Below, piece by piece: positions 25,469 to 31,901 of a stretch of 31,901 nucleotides of DNA. Origin of the DNA: Bacillota bacterium. Its GTDB lineage: Bacteria; Bacillota; Clostridia; Acetivibrionales; DSM-1351. Below the pieces are notes generated by a model. The model saw only the letters and a list, made by a program, of their open reading frames with translations. It ran no database searches and was not told the origin of the DNA. A program made the position numbers and the translations under genes. The stretch is taken from the NCBI GenBank assembly GCA_023412275.1, contig JAEYNY010000081.1, forward strand, positions 1 to 31,901, read 5' to 3'. Each line of letters begins with the position of its first letter. Within the stretch, counting starts at the first letter, position 1.

Positions 25469-26056
25469 ATGCTTAACTATATTTGGATTGGGCTGTTAAT
25501 GATAGGTTTTGCATTCGGGATAGTAAATGGCAGACTTGATGATGTAACAAAGGCTGCAATGGATTCTGCCCAGACTGCTGTCACTGTTTGTATCGGTTTG
25601 CTGGGGGTAATGTGTCTTTGGACAGGGTTAATGAAAATAGCCGAAAAAAGTGGACTTATCAGAATAATAGGACGTGCAGTAAGGCCGGTTTTAGGGTTCC
25701 TTTTCCCTGAAATACCAAAAGATCATCCGGCCTTAGGTGCTATAGTAATGAACCTTGTTGCAAATTTTCTTGGATTGGGAAATGCCGCTACTCCATTAGG
25801 GCTAAAGGCTATGAAGGAATTGCAGAGCCTTAATAAGGATAAAAAAACAGCTACCAATGCCATGTGTATGTTTCTGGTCTTAAATACAGCAGCAATTCAA
25901 CTGGTACCTGCAAATATAATTGCTCTCAGAACCTCGGAGGGTTCAAAAAAACCTGCTGAGATAATCGTATGCATATGGATTGCATCTGTATGTGCAACCA
26001 TAATGGGCATAATAGCGGCAAAAATGCTGTCGGCAGTGTGGAAAAAAGACAATTAA
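25469..26056 (+). CDS. spmA: Spore maturation protein A
   Basis: Integral membrane protein of 195 residues with the nucleoside-recognition (Gate) domain. With SpmB it is required for full dehydration of the spore core in Bacillus and for heat resistance in Clostridium. Family marks: MLNYIWIGLLMIGFAFGI at the start, CIGLLGVMCLWTGLMKIAEKSGL, FPEIPKDHPALGAIVMNLVANFLGLGNAATPLGLKAM and the closing membrane helix. AAAGAGG precedes the ATG. It is followed by spmB after 25 bases, the normal pair. In Bacillus subtilis spmAB lies elsewhere (near dacB), so its place between abrB and tatD is a difference. Confidence 0.96.
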   Translation: MLNYIWIGLLMIGFAFGIVNGRLDDVTKAAMDSAQTAVTVCIGLLGVMCLWTGLMKIAEKSGLIRIIGRAVRPVLGFLFPEIPKDHPALGAIVMNLVANFLGLGNAATPLGLKAMKELQSLNKDKKTATNAMCMFLVLNTAAIQLVPANIIALRTSEGSKKPAEIIVCIWIASVCATIMGIIAAKMLSAVWKKDN

Positions 26057-26081
26057 AAACAATTAAGAAAAGTGGTGGAAT

Positions 26082-26612
26082 ATGGGCTTAATTAGGCACT
26101 TGTCTGACTACGCTGTTCCGGCAATATTTGTTGTTATACTTGGGGTGGCAGTATTAAAAAAAGTAAAAGCTTATGATGTATTTGTTGAAGGTGCAAAGGA
26201 CGGAATAGACACGATTATAAATATAATTCCATCGTTGGTAGGACTACTGGTTGCTGTCGGAGTTTTTAAGGCATCCGGTGCCATGGATAGTCTGATACTT
26301 CTGCTAAGGCCTGTAACAGATTTACTTGGAATGCCTCCACAGGTTGCACCGTTGGCATTACTACGACCCATATCAGGAAGTGCATCCTTTGCTTTTGTAA
26401 CGGAGATTATCAAATCCTTTGGGCCGGACTCGTATGCCGGAAGGGTTGCAGCTACAATGATGGGTTCAACGGAAACAATTTTTTATACGTTGGCGGTTTA
26501 TTACGGTTCAGTAGGGATAAAAAATATCAGATATACCCTTATCGCTGCCATTATGGCTGATATTATAAGTGTTATTGCATCTGTGTGGGCCTGTCAGTTT
26601 ATATTTGGTTAG
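26082..26612 (+). CDS. spmB: Spore maturation protein B
   Basis: Partner of SpmA, 176 residues, also a Gate-domain membrane protein. Seen: SDYAVPAIFVVILGVAVLKKVKAYDVFVEGAKDG, IIPSLVGLLVAVGVFKASGAMD, LRPISGSASFAFVTEIIKSFGPDSYAGRVAATMMGSTETIFYTLAVYYG (given here in overlapping family blocks) and a final hydrophobic helix. AAGTGGTGG is ahead of the ATG. The stop codon TAG shares bases with the stop codon of the convergent gene at 26609; no terminator separates them. Confidence 0.96.
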   Translation: MGLIRHLSDYAVPAIFVVILGVAVLKKVKAYDVFVEGAKDGIDTIINIIPSLVGLLVAVGVFKASGAMDSLILLLRPVTDLLGMPPQVAPLALLRPISGSASFAFVTEIIKSFGPDSYAGRVAATMMGSTETIFYTLAVYYGSVGIKNIRYTLIAAIMADIISVIASVWACQFIFG

Positions 26613-27667
26613 AGTTTATTCAGAGATCTGAGAATTTTAGCGGCCAGGGAATACAGCCACATACCTCTTCCGCCCGACTTATACAATCCTTTACTTGTAA
26701 TTTTGTTCATACCTTCGCTAGCTTTGGGGTCAGTAATAAACAAGCTCAAAAGGATTTTAAGCACCGATTTTATATTGCGTCTGTAGCCTGTTCGGATAGA
26801 CAGAGCTTTGTCGGTAAAGAATTCAATTCTGTCTTCGTATTCTTTGAGACTTCCATAATAAAAAACATAGTTTAAGCTACCCGAAGAAAGATCGTCATTG
26901 TATTTAAGGTAGCATTCCAAAATCTTATGTATACAGCTTATCCATGGGAAGAAAGCGGTATTAATATTATCAGTATCCTCCTCACTCAGATTGGGGTTAG
27001 TTGCAAGTGAAAGAAGAAGCAGTATATCAAGCCCCGAATCTATACACATGCAGAATTCCCAGTTAGTCAGGTCAGGGTACTTCTGACCGTGTGCCGTACT
27101 CCATCTGATCAGGTTTACTTCCTTTTCATTATCATTAGAGGAGTATTTTGTTACCTGCAGGTCTATGTACAACGCAAGATATACAGATATGGAGTCTCTG
27201 ACAATATCATATGAAGGCAGAAGCTGAATTTTCTGACGGCACTTTTCAACCAGAATACTAAGATAGCCATTATCATCCTTGGAAGGGAAAAAGGTAAAGT
27301 ATTTCTCAAAGGATTCATTACGTATATTTGCAGCATCTTTTAATGAAGAAAATGCTACTCTGATAAAAGCCTCTGTTACAACAGATGAATTTTCACAGAT
27401 TTTATTAAGGTAGCGCACAATAGCCGTAAACGCAAAAATAACCTCTGAAGCAAGCTTGACATTAACACCCGGCCAAAATGTGCAAACTGATGACACAGCC
27501 ATATCAAAACTACCTTGTTTCAACGCGTCCACAGCATTTTTTTTAATATTATATTTTACTATACGCCCGGTATAATTGTAATACTCTTCGGACTTTTTCT
27601 TAACAATGGGATTTATTCTTTTAACATATCTGTTTATGAAACGCATAGAGCCTATGATGTTTCTCAT
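26609..27667 (-). CDS. DUF2600 family protein (YtpB-like), probably degenerate site
   Basis: Protein of 352 residues that resembles the DUF2600/YtpB family, whose Bacillus member is a tetraprenyl-beta-curcumene synthase (class IB terpene synthase). The likeness shows in the helical layout and in FWPGVNVKLASEVIFAFTAIVRYLNKICENS (two adjoining blocks, 64-94), DDNGYL (131-136), YIDLQVTKY (167-175), NWEFCMCIDSGLD and AFFPWISCIHKILECYLKYN. As I recall the family, the first acidic motif is close to DYLDNLCD and the second runs DYxxDxxED...GDLNF. Here they read RYLNKICE (85-92) and ECYLKYNDDLSSGSLNY (251-267), so several metal-binding aspartates appear replaced. The start has AGGGGAT upstream. It may be a divergent enzyme or a non-catalytic relative; no product is proposed. 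Confidence 0.68.
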   Translation of the reverse strand: MRNIIGSMRFINRYVKRINPIVKKKSEEYYNYTGRIVKYNIKKNAVDALKQGSFDMAVSSVCTFWPGVNVKLASEVIFAFTAIVRYLNKICENSSVVTEAFIRVAFSSLKDAANIRNESFEKYFTFFPSKDDNGYLSILVEKCRQKIQLLPSYDIVRDSISVYLALYIDLQVTKYSSNDNEKEVNLIRWSTAHGQKYPDLTNWEFCMCIDSGLDILLLLSLATNPNLSEEDTDNINTAFFPWISCIHKILECYLKYNDDLSSGSLNYVFYYGSLKEYEDRIEFFTDKALSIRTGYRRNIKSVLKILLSLFITDPKASEGMNKITSKGLYKSGGRGMWLYSLAAKILRSLNKL

Positions 27668-27751
27668 AATTTATCCCCTAAATAAAATATTCCAGACTAG
27701 ATTTTTTCCATATGCCTCATTGTTTAAACAGTTGTGTTCTAATCATTGTGC

Positions 27752-27780
27752 TTGAAAAATTTTATACAAATATGTATAGT
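27752..27780 (+). promoter_or_regulatory. Sigma-A promoter of tatD
   Basis: TTGAAA and TATAGT separated by exactly 17 bases, 123 bases ahead of the tatD start. It lies in the 235-base divergent spacer between the DUF2600 gene and tatD and points to the right. No structured leader is evident in the stretch between it and the gene. Confidence 0.5.
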
Positions 27781-27902
27781 AGTATCAGTAGCAATACACA
27801 ATTTTCGGCTTAAAATGATAAGCACCGGATAAATTATACCATGTTTGCAGGAAAAGATTCAAATTGACAGCAATCTGAATAAAAATAGAGCAGGTGATAG
27901 TT

Positions 27903-28670
27903 TTGATATTTGATACACACGCACATTATGATGATGATAAATTTGATGAGGACAGAGACAGTCTTCTTCAGGAACTTCACAGCAATGGGATAGGGTATAT
28001 CCTCAATGCTTCTGCTGATATTAATTCTCTTGAAGCATCCATAGCGCTTTCCGACAAATATGACTTTGTATATGCCGCTTTGGGTATACATCCTCACTAT
28101 GCGGAAGAAATGAATGAAGATGTAATTGATAAGATAAAAAAGTTATCCCAAAACACTAAAGCTGTCGCAATCGGTGAGATTGGACTAGATTATTATTATG
28201 ATAATTCGCCAAGGGATATCCAAAGGTATTGGTTTGAGAGGCAGATTGAGCTGGCAAAGGAGCTTCAACTACCTATAATAATTCATGACAGAGATGCACA
28301 TGAAGACACTGTGAACATTATTAAAAAAACAGATGCACAGCAGGTGGGAGGCATATTTCATTGCTTTTCAGGAAGCAGAGAAATGGCGCTGGATATGATA
28401 AAACACAATTTATATATTGCAGTTGGTGGTGCGGTAACCTTTAAGAATTCCAGAAGAATAAAAGAGGTTGTTGAAGCTGTCCCACTGGACAGACTTGTGG
28501 TTGAAACAGACTGTCCGTATCTTACACCGGAACCTTACAGGGGCAAACGCAATAATTCCGGGTATTTGGTTCATATAGTAGAAAAAATTGCTGAAATTAA
28601 AGGTGTAAGCATGGATGAAGTAGCTGAGACTACACTCATTAATGCGAAAAAGGTTTTCAAAATAATATAG
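27903..28670 (+). CDS. tatD: TatD-family metal-dependent DNase/hydrolase
   Basis: TIM-barrel amidohydrolase-fold nuclease of 255 residues (YabD in Bacillus). Metal ligands are visible: His6 and His8 (FDTHAHYDD), Glu in AIGEIGLDYY, His in IIHDRDAH, His in FHCFSGS, and Asp in VETDCPYLTPEP. Members act as 3'-5' DNA exonucleases or D-aminoacyl hydrolases. TTG at 27903 is preferred because AGGTGAT lies 4-5 bases upstream and the protein then starts MIFDTHAH like its family; GTG 27894 falls inside that ribosome site and would add three residues. In Bacillus the gene follows metS, which is absent here. Confidence 0.94.
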   Translation: MIFDTHAHYDDDKFDEDRDSLLQELHSNGIGYILNASADINSLEASIALSDKYDFVYAALGIHPHYAEEMNEDVIDKIKKLSQNTKAVAIGEIGLDYYYDNSPRDIQRYWFERQIELAKELQLPIIIHDRDAHEDTVNIIKKTDAQQVGGIFHCFSGSREMALDMIKHNLYIAVGGAVTFKNSRRIKEVVEAVPLDRLVVETDCPYLTPEPYRGKRNNSGYLVHIVEKIAEIKGVSMDEVAETTLINAKKVFKII

Positions 28671-28723
28671 ATTAATAGAATAAAAGCCCTTAATGTTAAT
28701 TTAATATTTAAGGAGAAAAAATT

Positions 28724-29419
28724 ATGAAGAGATTTATTATTATTATTGTATTTCTATTTCTCATAGCTTTACTTATATCATTTAATTATCTGCTTTGGGA
28801 CAGAGAGAAGCAGCTTGAAAACTTTCAGGATTTAAGAGAGTCTAAAAACTTTACAATAGATACTCTGGGAGAAAAAAACAATACTCTTGATAAAAAGAAC
28901 AAGGAATTGACAGAAAAAGTTGATTCTCTGAATTCTATTGCGTCGGACCTCAGGGAGGAATTTAATCGTGTTTCCCTTGAAAATACAGACTTAAAGGCCC
29001 AAATAAGCAATTACACAGATTTAATTATTCAATTCAAGAAAAATATGAACATTGCACCCGTAAATGAACTTGTAAAAAACTGGTTTGAGGCGATTAATGC
29101 GAAGAACTACAAATTGGCAAGTGCGTTGGTAAGCAAGAATTCACAGGATGAGATTATAAAAAATCCTGCTAGTTTCAGCAAAACGTATCAAGAGGAAATT
29201 AAATCTATTCGCCCTAAATCACTTCAGATTTTTACCGGGTTGACGGATCAGGAGCATCTGGGAAAACTTCAGTTCAGGGTGATTGCAGAGGTAGAAAAGC
29301 CTGAACCGCTCCAGGCTGAAAAGCTGTATAAAAGCGGTGACAATGAAAAATATATAACGGTAGAATTCAATACACAATCTAAAGAATGGCTTATACTGGA
29401 GGTATCAGATAAGCCGTAG
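28724..29419 (+). CDS. Membrane-anchored coiled-coil protein with NTF2-like tail
   Basis: Not a gene I can name. The 231-residue product starts with a charged MKR and one hydrophobic segment (about 4-24), without a lipobox or clear cleavage site, so it is probably anchored and faces outward. Residues 26-100 are a strongly charged heptad-like region (KKNKELTEKVDSL, LREEFNRVSLENTDLKAQIS), a likely coiled coil. The C-terminal part (NELVKNWFEAINAKNYKLAS to WLILEVSDKP) looks like an NTF2/DUF4829-type fold with an alpha helix and curved sheet, as in secreted clostridial stress or sporulation proteins. TAAGGAGA precedes the ATG. It follows tatD by 53 bases and precedes the yabE-like gene, so an envelope role is a reasonable guess. 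Confidence 0.75.
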   Translation: MKRFIIIIVFLFLIALLISFNYLLWDREKQLENFQDLRESKNFTIDTLGEKNNTLDKKNKELTEKVDSLNSIASDLREEFNRVSLENTDLKAQISNYTDLIIQFKKNMNIAPVNELVKNWFEAINAKNYKLASALVSKNSQDEIIKNPASFSKTYQEEIKSIRPKSLQIFTGLTDQEHLGKLQFRVIAEVEKPEPLQAEKLYKSGDNEKYITVEFNTQSKEWLILEVSDKP

Positions 29420-29588
29420 TCTTGTAAATATTTCCTTATTTAAAAACCCCGTTATAAGCGGGCTTCAGCAATTTGGTTGTTAAAAGTGAACATAAATCTC
29501 CTTACTGAATAGTATACTAACATCTAGTTAATAATTTATTACAAGGGATGAATTTGTTCAGATCTATTTCCATAAATAGGCAATAAAT

Positions 29589-29617
29589 TTGACAAAAAAA
29601 TGGGTATAGAATAAAAT
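29589..29617 (+). promoter_or_regulatory. Sigma-A promoter of the yabE-like gene
   Basis: TTGACA (perfect) and TAAAAT (5 of 6) with exactly 17 bases between, 42 bases ahead of the start codon. Upstream, CCCG-TTATAAG-CGGG (about 29448-29462) is a short stem that might weakly end the preceding gene, but no T-run follows it. Confidence 0.8.
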
Positions 29618-29659
29618 ATTCACAGTCCCTTTGAATATTTCTAACAGGAGGTTGGATTC

Positions 29660-30730
29660 ATGATACCGATTGCGAAGAATATTAAAAGGTATTTTTCTAA
29701 ACTAAAAATCAGATCATTGGATGTTGCAATAATATGTATTGTCGTTGTTATATCCGTTACAGCGGGGTTCGTAGTTTTTAACGGACTCAATAGGCACGTT
29801 GTAATCAACGATAATGGGCATACCATTGCAATAAAGACAATGAAAGTAACAGTGAAAGAGGTATTGGAGCAGACAGGCATCAAAGTTGACAAAGCAGATT
29901 ACGTTAGTATGCCGTTTGACGCGAAGCTCACAAAGATTCATCAGAATGTCATAAACATAAAAAGAGCGGTACCTGTTTCAATTAAGGTTGATGGGAAAGA
30001 GCTGGACGTAAAAACATATAAGGATACGGTTAGTGAAGTTTTAAAAGATAATAATATCAGTGTAGATTCGGATGACAAATTTGTAGGGTCTCAAATAGGA
30101 GACAAAATCGTATCAAATATGAATATTTCAATTGTCCGTGTAGAGGAGAAAACAATCACGGAGACATCGTCTATTCCATTTAAAACCATTACAAAAGATA
30201 GCAACCGATTAGATAAGGGAGTGCGGAATACAGTCAGACAAGGAAAAGAAGGCGTCAGAGAAAAGTTATACAAGGTAGTTTATGAGGATGGAAAGCAGAC
30301 CGCTAAACAGCTTGTAAAGGATTTTATTTCTAAAAATCCTTTAAATTGTATTGTTGAAGTCGGTACGGTTTTAAACTACGAGACATCTAGAGGCGAAACA
30401 ATTAGGTTTTCAAAGGTGATCGATATGAGGGCAACCTCGTATACCGCTTCTTTTACAGACACAGGTAAAAGGCCGGGAGAAGCCGGGTTTGGTATTACAG
30501 CTACAGGCACGAGAGTAAAAAGGGGTATAATAGCAGTAGACCCCAACGTAATACCCTTGGGAACAAGAGTATATATAGAGGTTCCCGGGAAGGCAGCCGA
30601 TTATGGATATGCGGTTGCGGCAGATACAGGAGGAGCAATAAAAGGCAACAAAATTGATGTTTATCTTGAATCAGGCAGTCAAGTTGATGCCTGGGGTGTA
30701 AAGAGAGTAAAAGTTTATATACTGAAATAG
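29660..30730 (+). CDS. yabE: YabE-like cell-wall protein: DUF348, G5 and 3D domains
   Basis: Secreted or anchored wall-active protein of 356 residues. A basic N-terminus and a membrane segment (22-40) are followed by two DUF348 repeats (about 45-100 and 105-158; compare TMKVTVKEVLEQTGIKV with TYKDTVSEVLKDNNISV), a G5 domain (about 160-236) and a C-terminal 3D domain. The 3D domain has its three aspartates: AVDPNVIPLG (Asp294), AADTGGAIKG (Asp322) and NKIDVYL (Asp333), the catalytic pattern of Rpf-like/MltA-like lytic enzymes. It probably cleaves peptidoglycan during growth or spore outgrowth. AGGAGG lies ahead of the ATG. It has a strong promoter and a terminator of its own. Bacillus yabE is likewise near ksgA, but rnmV, found between them there, is missing here. 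Confidence 0.93.
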   Translation: MIPIAKNIKRYFSKLKIRSLDVAIICIVVVISVTAGFVVFNGLNRHVVINDNGHTIAIKTMKVTVKEVLEQTGIKVDKADYVSMPFDAKLTKIHQNVINIKRAVPVSIKVDGKELDVKTYKDTVSEVLKDNNISVDSDDKFVGSQIGDKIVSNMNISIVRVEEKTITETSSIPFKTITKDSNRLDKGVRNTVRQGKEGVREKLYKVVYEDGKQTAKQLVKDFISKNPLNCIVEVGTVLNYETSRGETIRFSKVIDMRATSYTASFTDTGKRPGEAGFGITATGTRVKRGIIAVDPNVIPLGTRVYIEVPGKAADYGYAVAADTGGAIKGNKIDVYLESGSQVDAWGVKRVKVYILK

Positions 30731-30783
30731 GGCATTTGCTTTAAAGTGTGTAAACAAAATAAAAAAGTATTAAAGGGACTGTT

Positions 30784-30820
30784 AGAGCTGATCCAAGTTT
30801 AGTGGATTGGCTCTTTTTCT
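30784..30820 (+). terminator. Terminator of the yabE-like gene
   Basis: AGAGCTGATCCA pairs with TGGATTGGCTCT (12 bp, two G-T wobbles) with a 7-base loop, followed by TTTTTCTTT. It lies about 54 bases after the stop codon. Confidence 0.9.
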
Positions 30821-30848
30821 TTGATTCTAGTATTATTTGATGCTATTG

Positions 30849-30857
30849 TGTTATAAT
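30849..30857 (+). promoter_or_regulatory. Extended -10 promoter of rsmA
   Basis: TGTTATAAT, a perfect -10 box with TG extension, 39 bases ahead of the rsmA start and downstream of the preceding terminator. No good -35 box is seen. The same ten bases GTGTTATAAT precede tmk. Confidence 0.5.
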
Positions 30858-30896
30858 ATTTGACAATGTGTTAATTTAAAAGGTTAAGGAGTACCT

Positions 30897-31754
30897 ATGA
30901 TTAAAAACAATACGTCTGAGATAATAAAAAAACACGGGTTAAAGCTAACAAAGGCCTTGGGACAAAATTTTCTCACTGACTTCAGTGTGGTGCAAAGAAT
31001 AGTTGACGCATCCGATATGGATAAAGATACACTTGCAATAGAAATAGGGCCGGGTGTGGGAAGTATGACCAGGGAGCTGGCAGAAAGGTCTGCCGGAGTA
31101 GCTGCAATAGAGATTGACAAAAGGCTCATTCCTGCCTTGAATGACAACTTAAGCGATTATTCAAACGTCAGCATAATTAACGAAGATATAATGAAAGCGG
31201 ATATTGATGCAATTATAGAGAAGTATAGGGAGTTATACAATGCAAAAAGCGTAAAGGTTGTTGCAAACCTGCCATATTACATTACTACGCCAATAATTAT
31301 GCGCTTTTTGGAAGAAGTAAAAGGTGTTGACAAAATGGTTTTCATGGTGCAGAAGGAAGTTGCAGAAAGAATGGTTTCAGGCCCCGGTACCAAGGACTAT
31401 GGAGCTCTTTCGGTAGCTGTCCAGTTTTATTCAAACCCCAAAATAATATTTGATGTTCCTCCCCACTGTTTTATTCCTCAACCGGAGGTACATTCAACAA
31501 TAATAGGGTTAGATATATTAAGTGAGCCACCTGTAGAGGTTGATGATAAAAACCTTTATTTCAAAATAGTAAAGGCCTCCTTCGGGCAAAGAAGAAAGAC
31601 CCTTGTGAATGCATTATCTAATTCAGGATTTTTTAATAAAAATAAAGAGCAGATCAAACAAATACTTGAAGAAATGGGATTAAATGAAAATATCAGAGGA
31701 GAAGTTTTAACGGTTGCACAATTTGCACAGCTTTCGAACCTGATTCTAAAATAA
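30897..31754 (+). CDS. rsmA: 16S rRNA adenine-1518/1519 N6,N6-dimethyltransferase
   Basis: KsgA/RsmA dimethylates two adjacent adenines near the 3' end of 16S rRNA late in small-subunit assembly; 285 residues, normal length. Seen: KALGQNFLTD (19-28), SAM motif I AIEIGPGVGSMTREL (47-61), AIEID, NEDIMK, catalytic motif NLPYYITTPIIMRFL (Asn124), MVQKEVAERM and a C-terminal helical domain with KASFGQRRKTLVNALS. TTAAGGAG stands ahead of the ATG. Its own promoter and terminators on both sides make it a single-gene unit. Loss of this enzyme confers kasugamycin resistance in other bacteria. Confidence 0.97.
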   Translation: MIKNNTSEIIKKHGLKLTKALGQNFLTDFSVVQRIVDASDMDKDTLAIEIGPGVGSMTRELAERSAGVAAIEIDKRLIPALNDNLSDYSNVSIINEDIMKADIDAIIEKYRELYNAKSVKVVANLPYYITTPIIMRFLEEVKGVDKMVFMVQKEVAERMVSGPGTKDYGALSVAVQFYSNPKIIFDVPPHCFIPQPEVHSTIIGLDILSEPPVEVDDKNLYFKIVKASFGQRRKTLVNALSNSGFFNKNKEQIKQILEEMGLNENIRGEVLTVAQFAQLSNLILK

Positions 31755-31774
31755 TAAAAAATAAAATGTGGATT

Positions 31775-31810
31775 AATAAGGCTATCAAAAAAGATAGTCT
31801 TATTTTTTTA
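31775..31810 (+). terminator. Terminator of rsmA
   Basis: AATAAGGCTATC pairs with GATAGTCTTATT (12 bp, one G-T wobble) across a loop of six A, then a run of seven T. It lies 20 bases after the rsmA stop codon. Confidence 0.92.
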
Positions 31811-31868
31811 TTTATATCATATATTTTTACTGTTAGGAGTAATCTGCTTAAAAAAGGAGAAATCTGCA

Positions 31869-31901
31869 ATGGGAAATGCATATGAAAGACAGTTTCATAT
31901 A
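31869..31901 (+). CDS. Start of a further gene, cut by the window end
   Basis: An ATG with AAGGAG nine bases upstream opens a frame that runs to the window end (MGNAYERQFHI, 11 residues). It follows the rsmA terminator by about 60 bases. Too short to name. GGAGTAATCTGC and GGAGAAATCTGC, near-identical, lie at 31836 and 31857, the second containing the ribosome site. Confidence 0.5.
   Translation, partial: MGNAYERQFHI

Noticed and set aside
29448..29462. Short stem CCCG...CGGG as a terminator for the coiled-coil gene
   Set aside because: Only about 4-5 pairs and no T-run; too weak to call.
1..31901. CRISPR array, tRNA, rRNA, insertion sequence, phage or toxin-antitoxin genes
   Set aside because: I looked for regularly spaced repeats, tRNA-like cloverleaf ends, transposase and integrase motifs and small paired genes, and saw none.

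Overview
The window comes from a low-GC, spore-forming, anaerobic Firmicute. Several features point to a cellulolytic clostridium of the Ruminiclostridium kind: a plant-glycan uptake and degradation region, a 2[4Fe-4S] ferredoxin, the spore genes spmA and spmB, an AbrB-type regulator, strong AGGAGG ribosome sites and A/T-rich spacers. The species-level guess is inference; no rRNA or other taxonomic marker lies in the window.

Positions 1-17830 form an oligosaccharide-utilisation region. Two paralogous CUT1-type ABC importers, each with two permeases and a lipoprotein binding protein but no ATPase, lie on either side of a regulatory block. The first reads permease (cut by the window edge), permease, binding protein. 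The second reads binding protein, permease, permease. Between them are a cytosolic-looking polysaccharide deacetylase and a YesM-type sensor kinase flanked by two YesN-type response regulators. Behind the second importer come a signal-less GH10 xylanase-like enzyme and a GH2 beta-galactosidase. The simplest reading is sensing and import of decorated (acetylated, galactosylated) xylo-oligosaccharides, with breakdown inside the cell. The exact substrate cannot be read from the sequence.

Positions 17831-31754 are a housekeeping block whose order closely follows the Bacillus subtilis region from yaaO to ksgA: yaaO, tmk, darA (yaaQ), yaaR, holB, ricT (yaaT), a small ferredoxin, trmN6 (yabB), rsmI, abrB (opposite strand), spmA-spmB, a DUF2600 protein (opposite strand), tatD, a membrane-anchored coiled-coil protein, a YabE-like G5/3D protein and rsmA (ksgA). 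Compared with the order known from B. subtilis, yabA, yazA, metS and rnmV are absent, while the ferredoxin, spmAB, the DUF2600 gene and the coiled-coil gene are present. The last 33 bases probably begin another gene.

The main points for a second look are a sensor kinase shared by two regulators, a DUF2600 (terpene-synthase-like) protein that seems to have lost its aspartate motifs, a leader RNA before yaaO with two mutually exclusive stems, a ferredoxin in the place of yabA with its own promoter, and a possible ATT start for yaaR. I found no CRISPR array, tRNA, rRNA, insertion sequence or phage gene.
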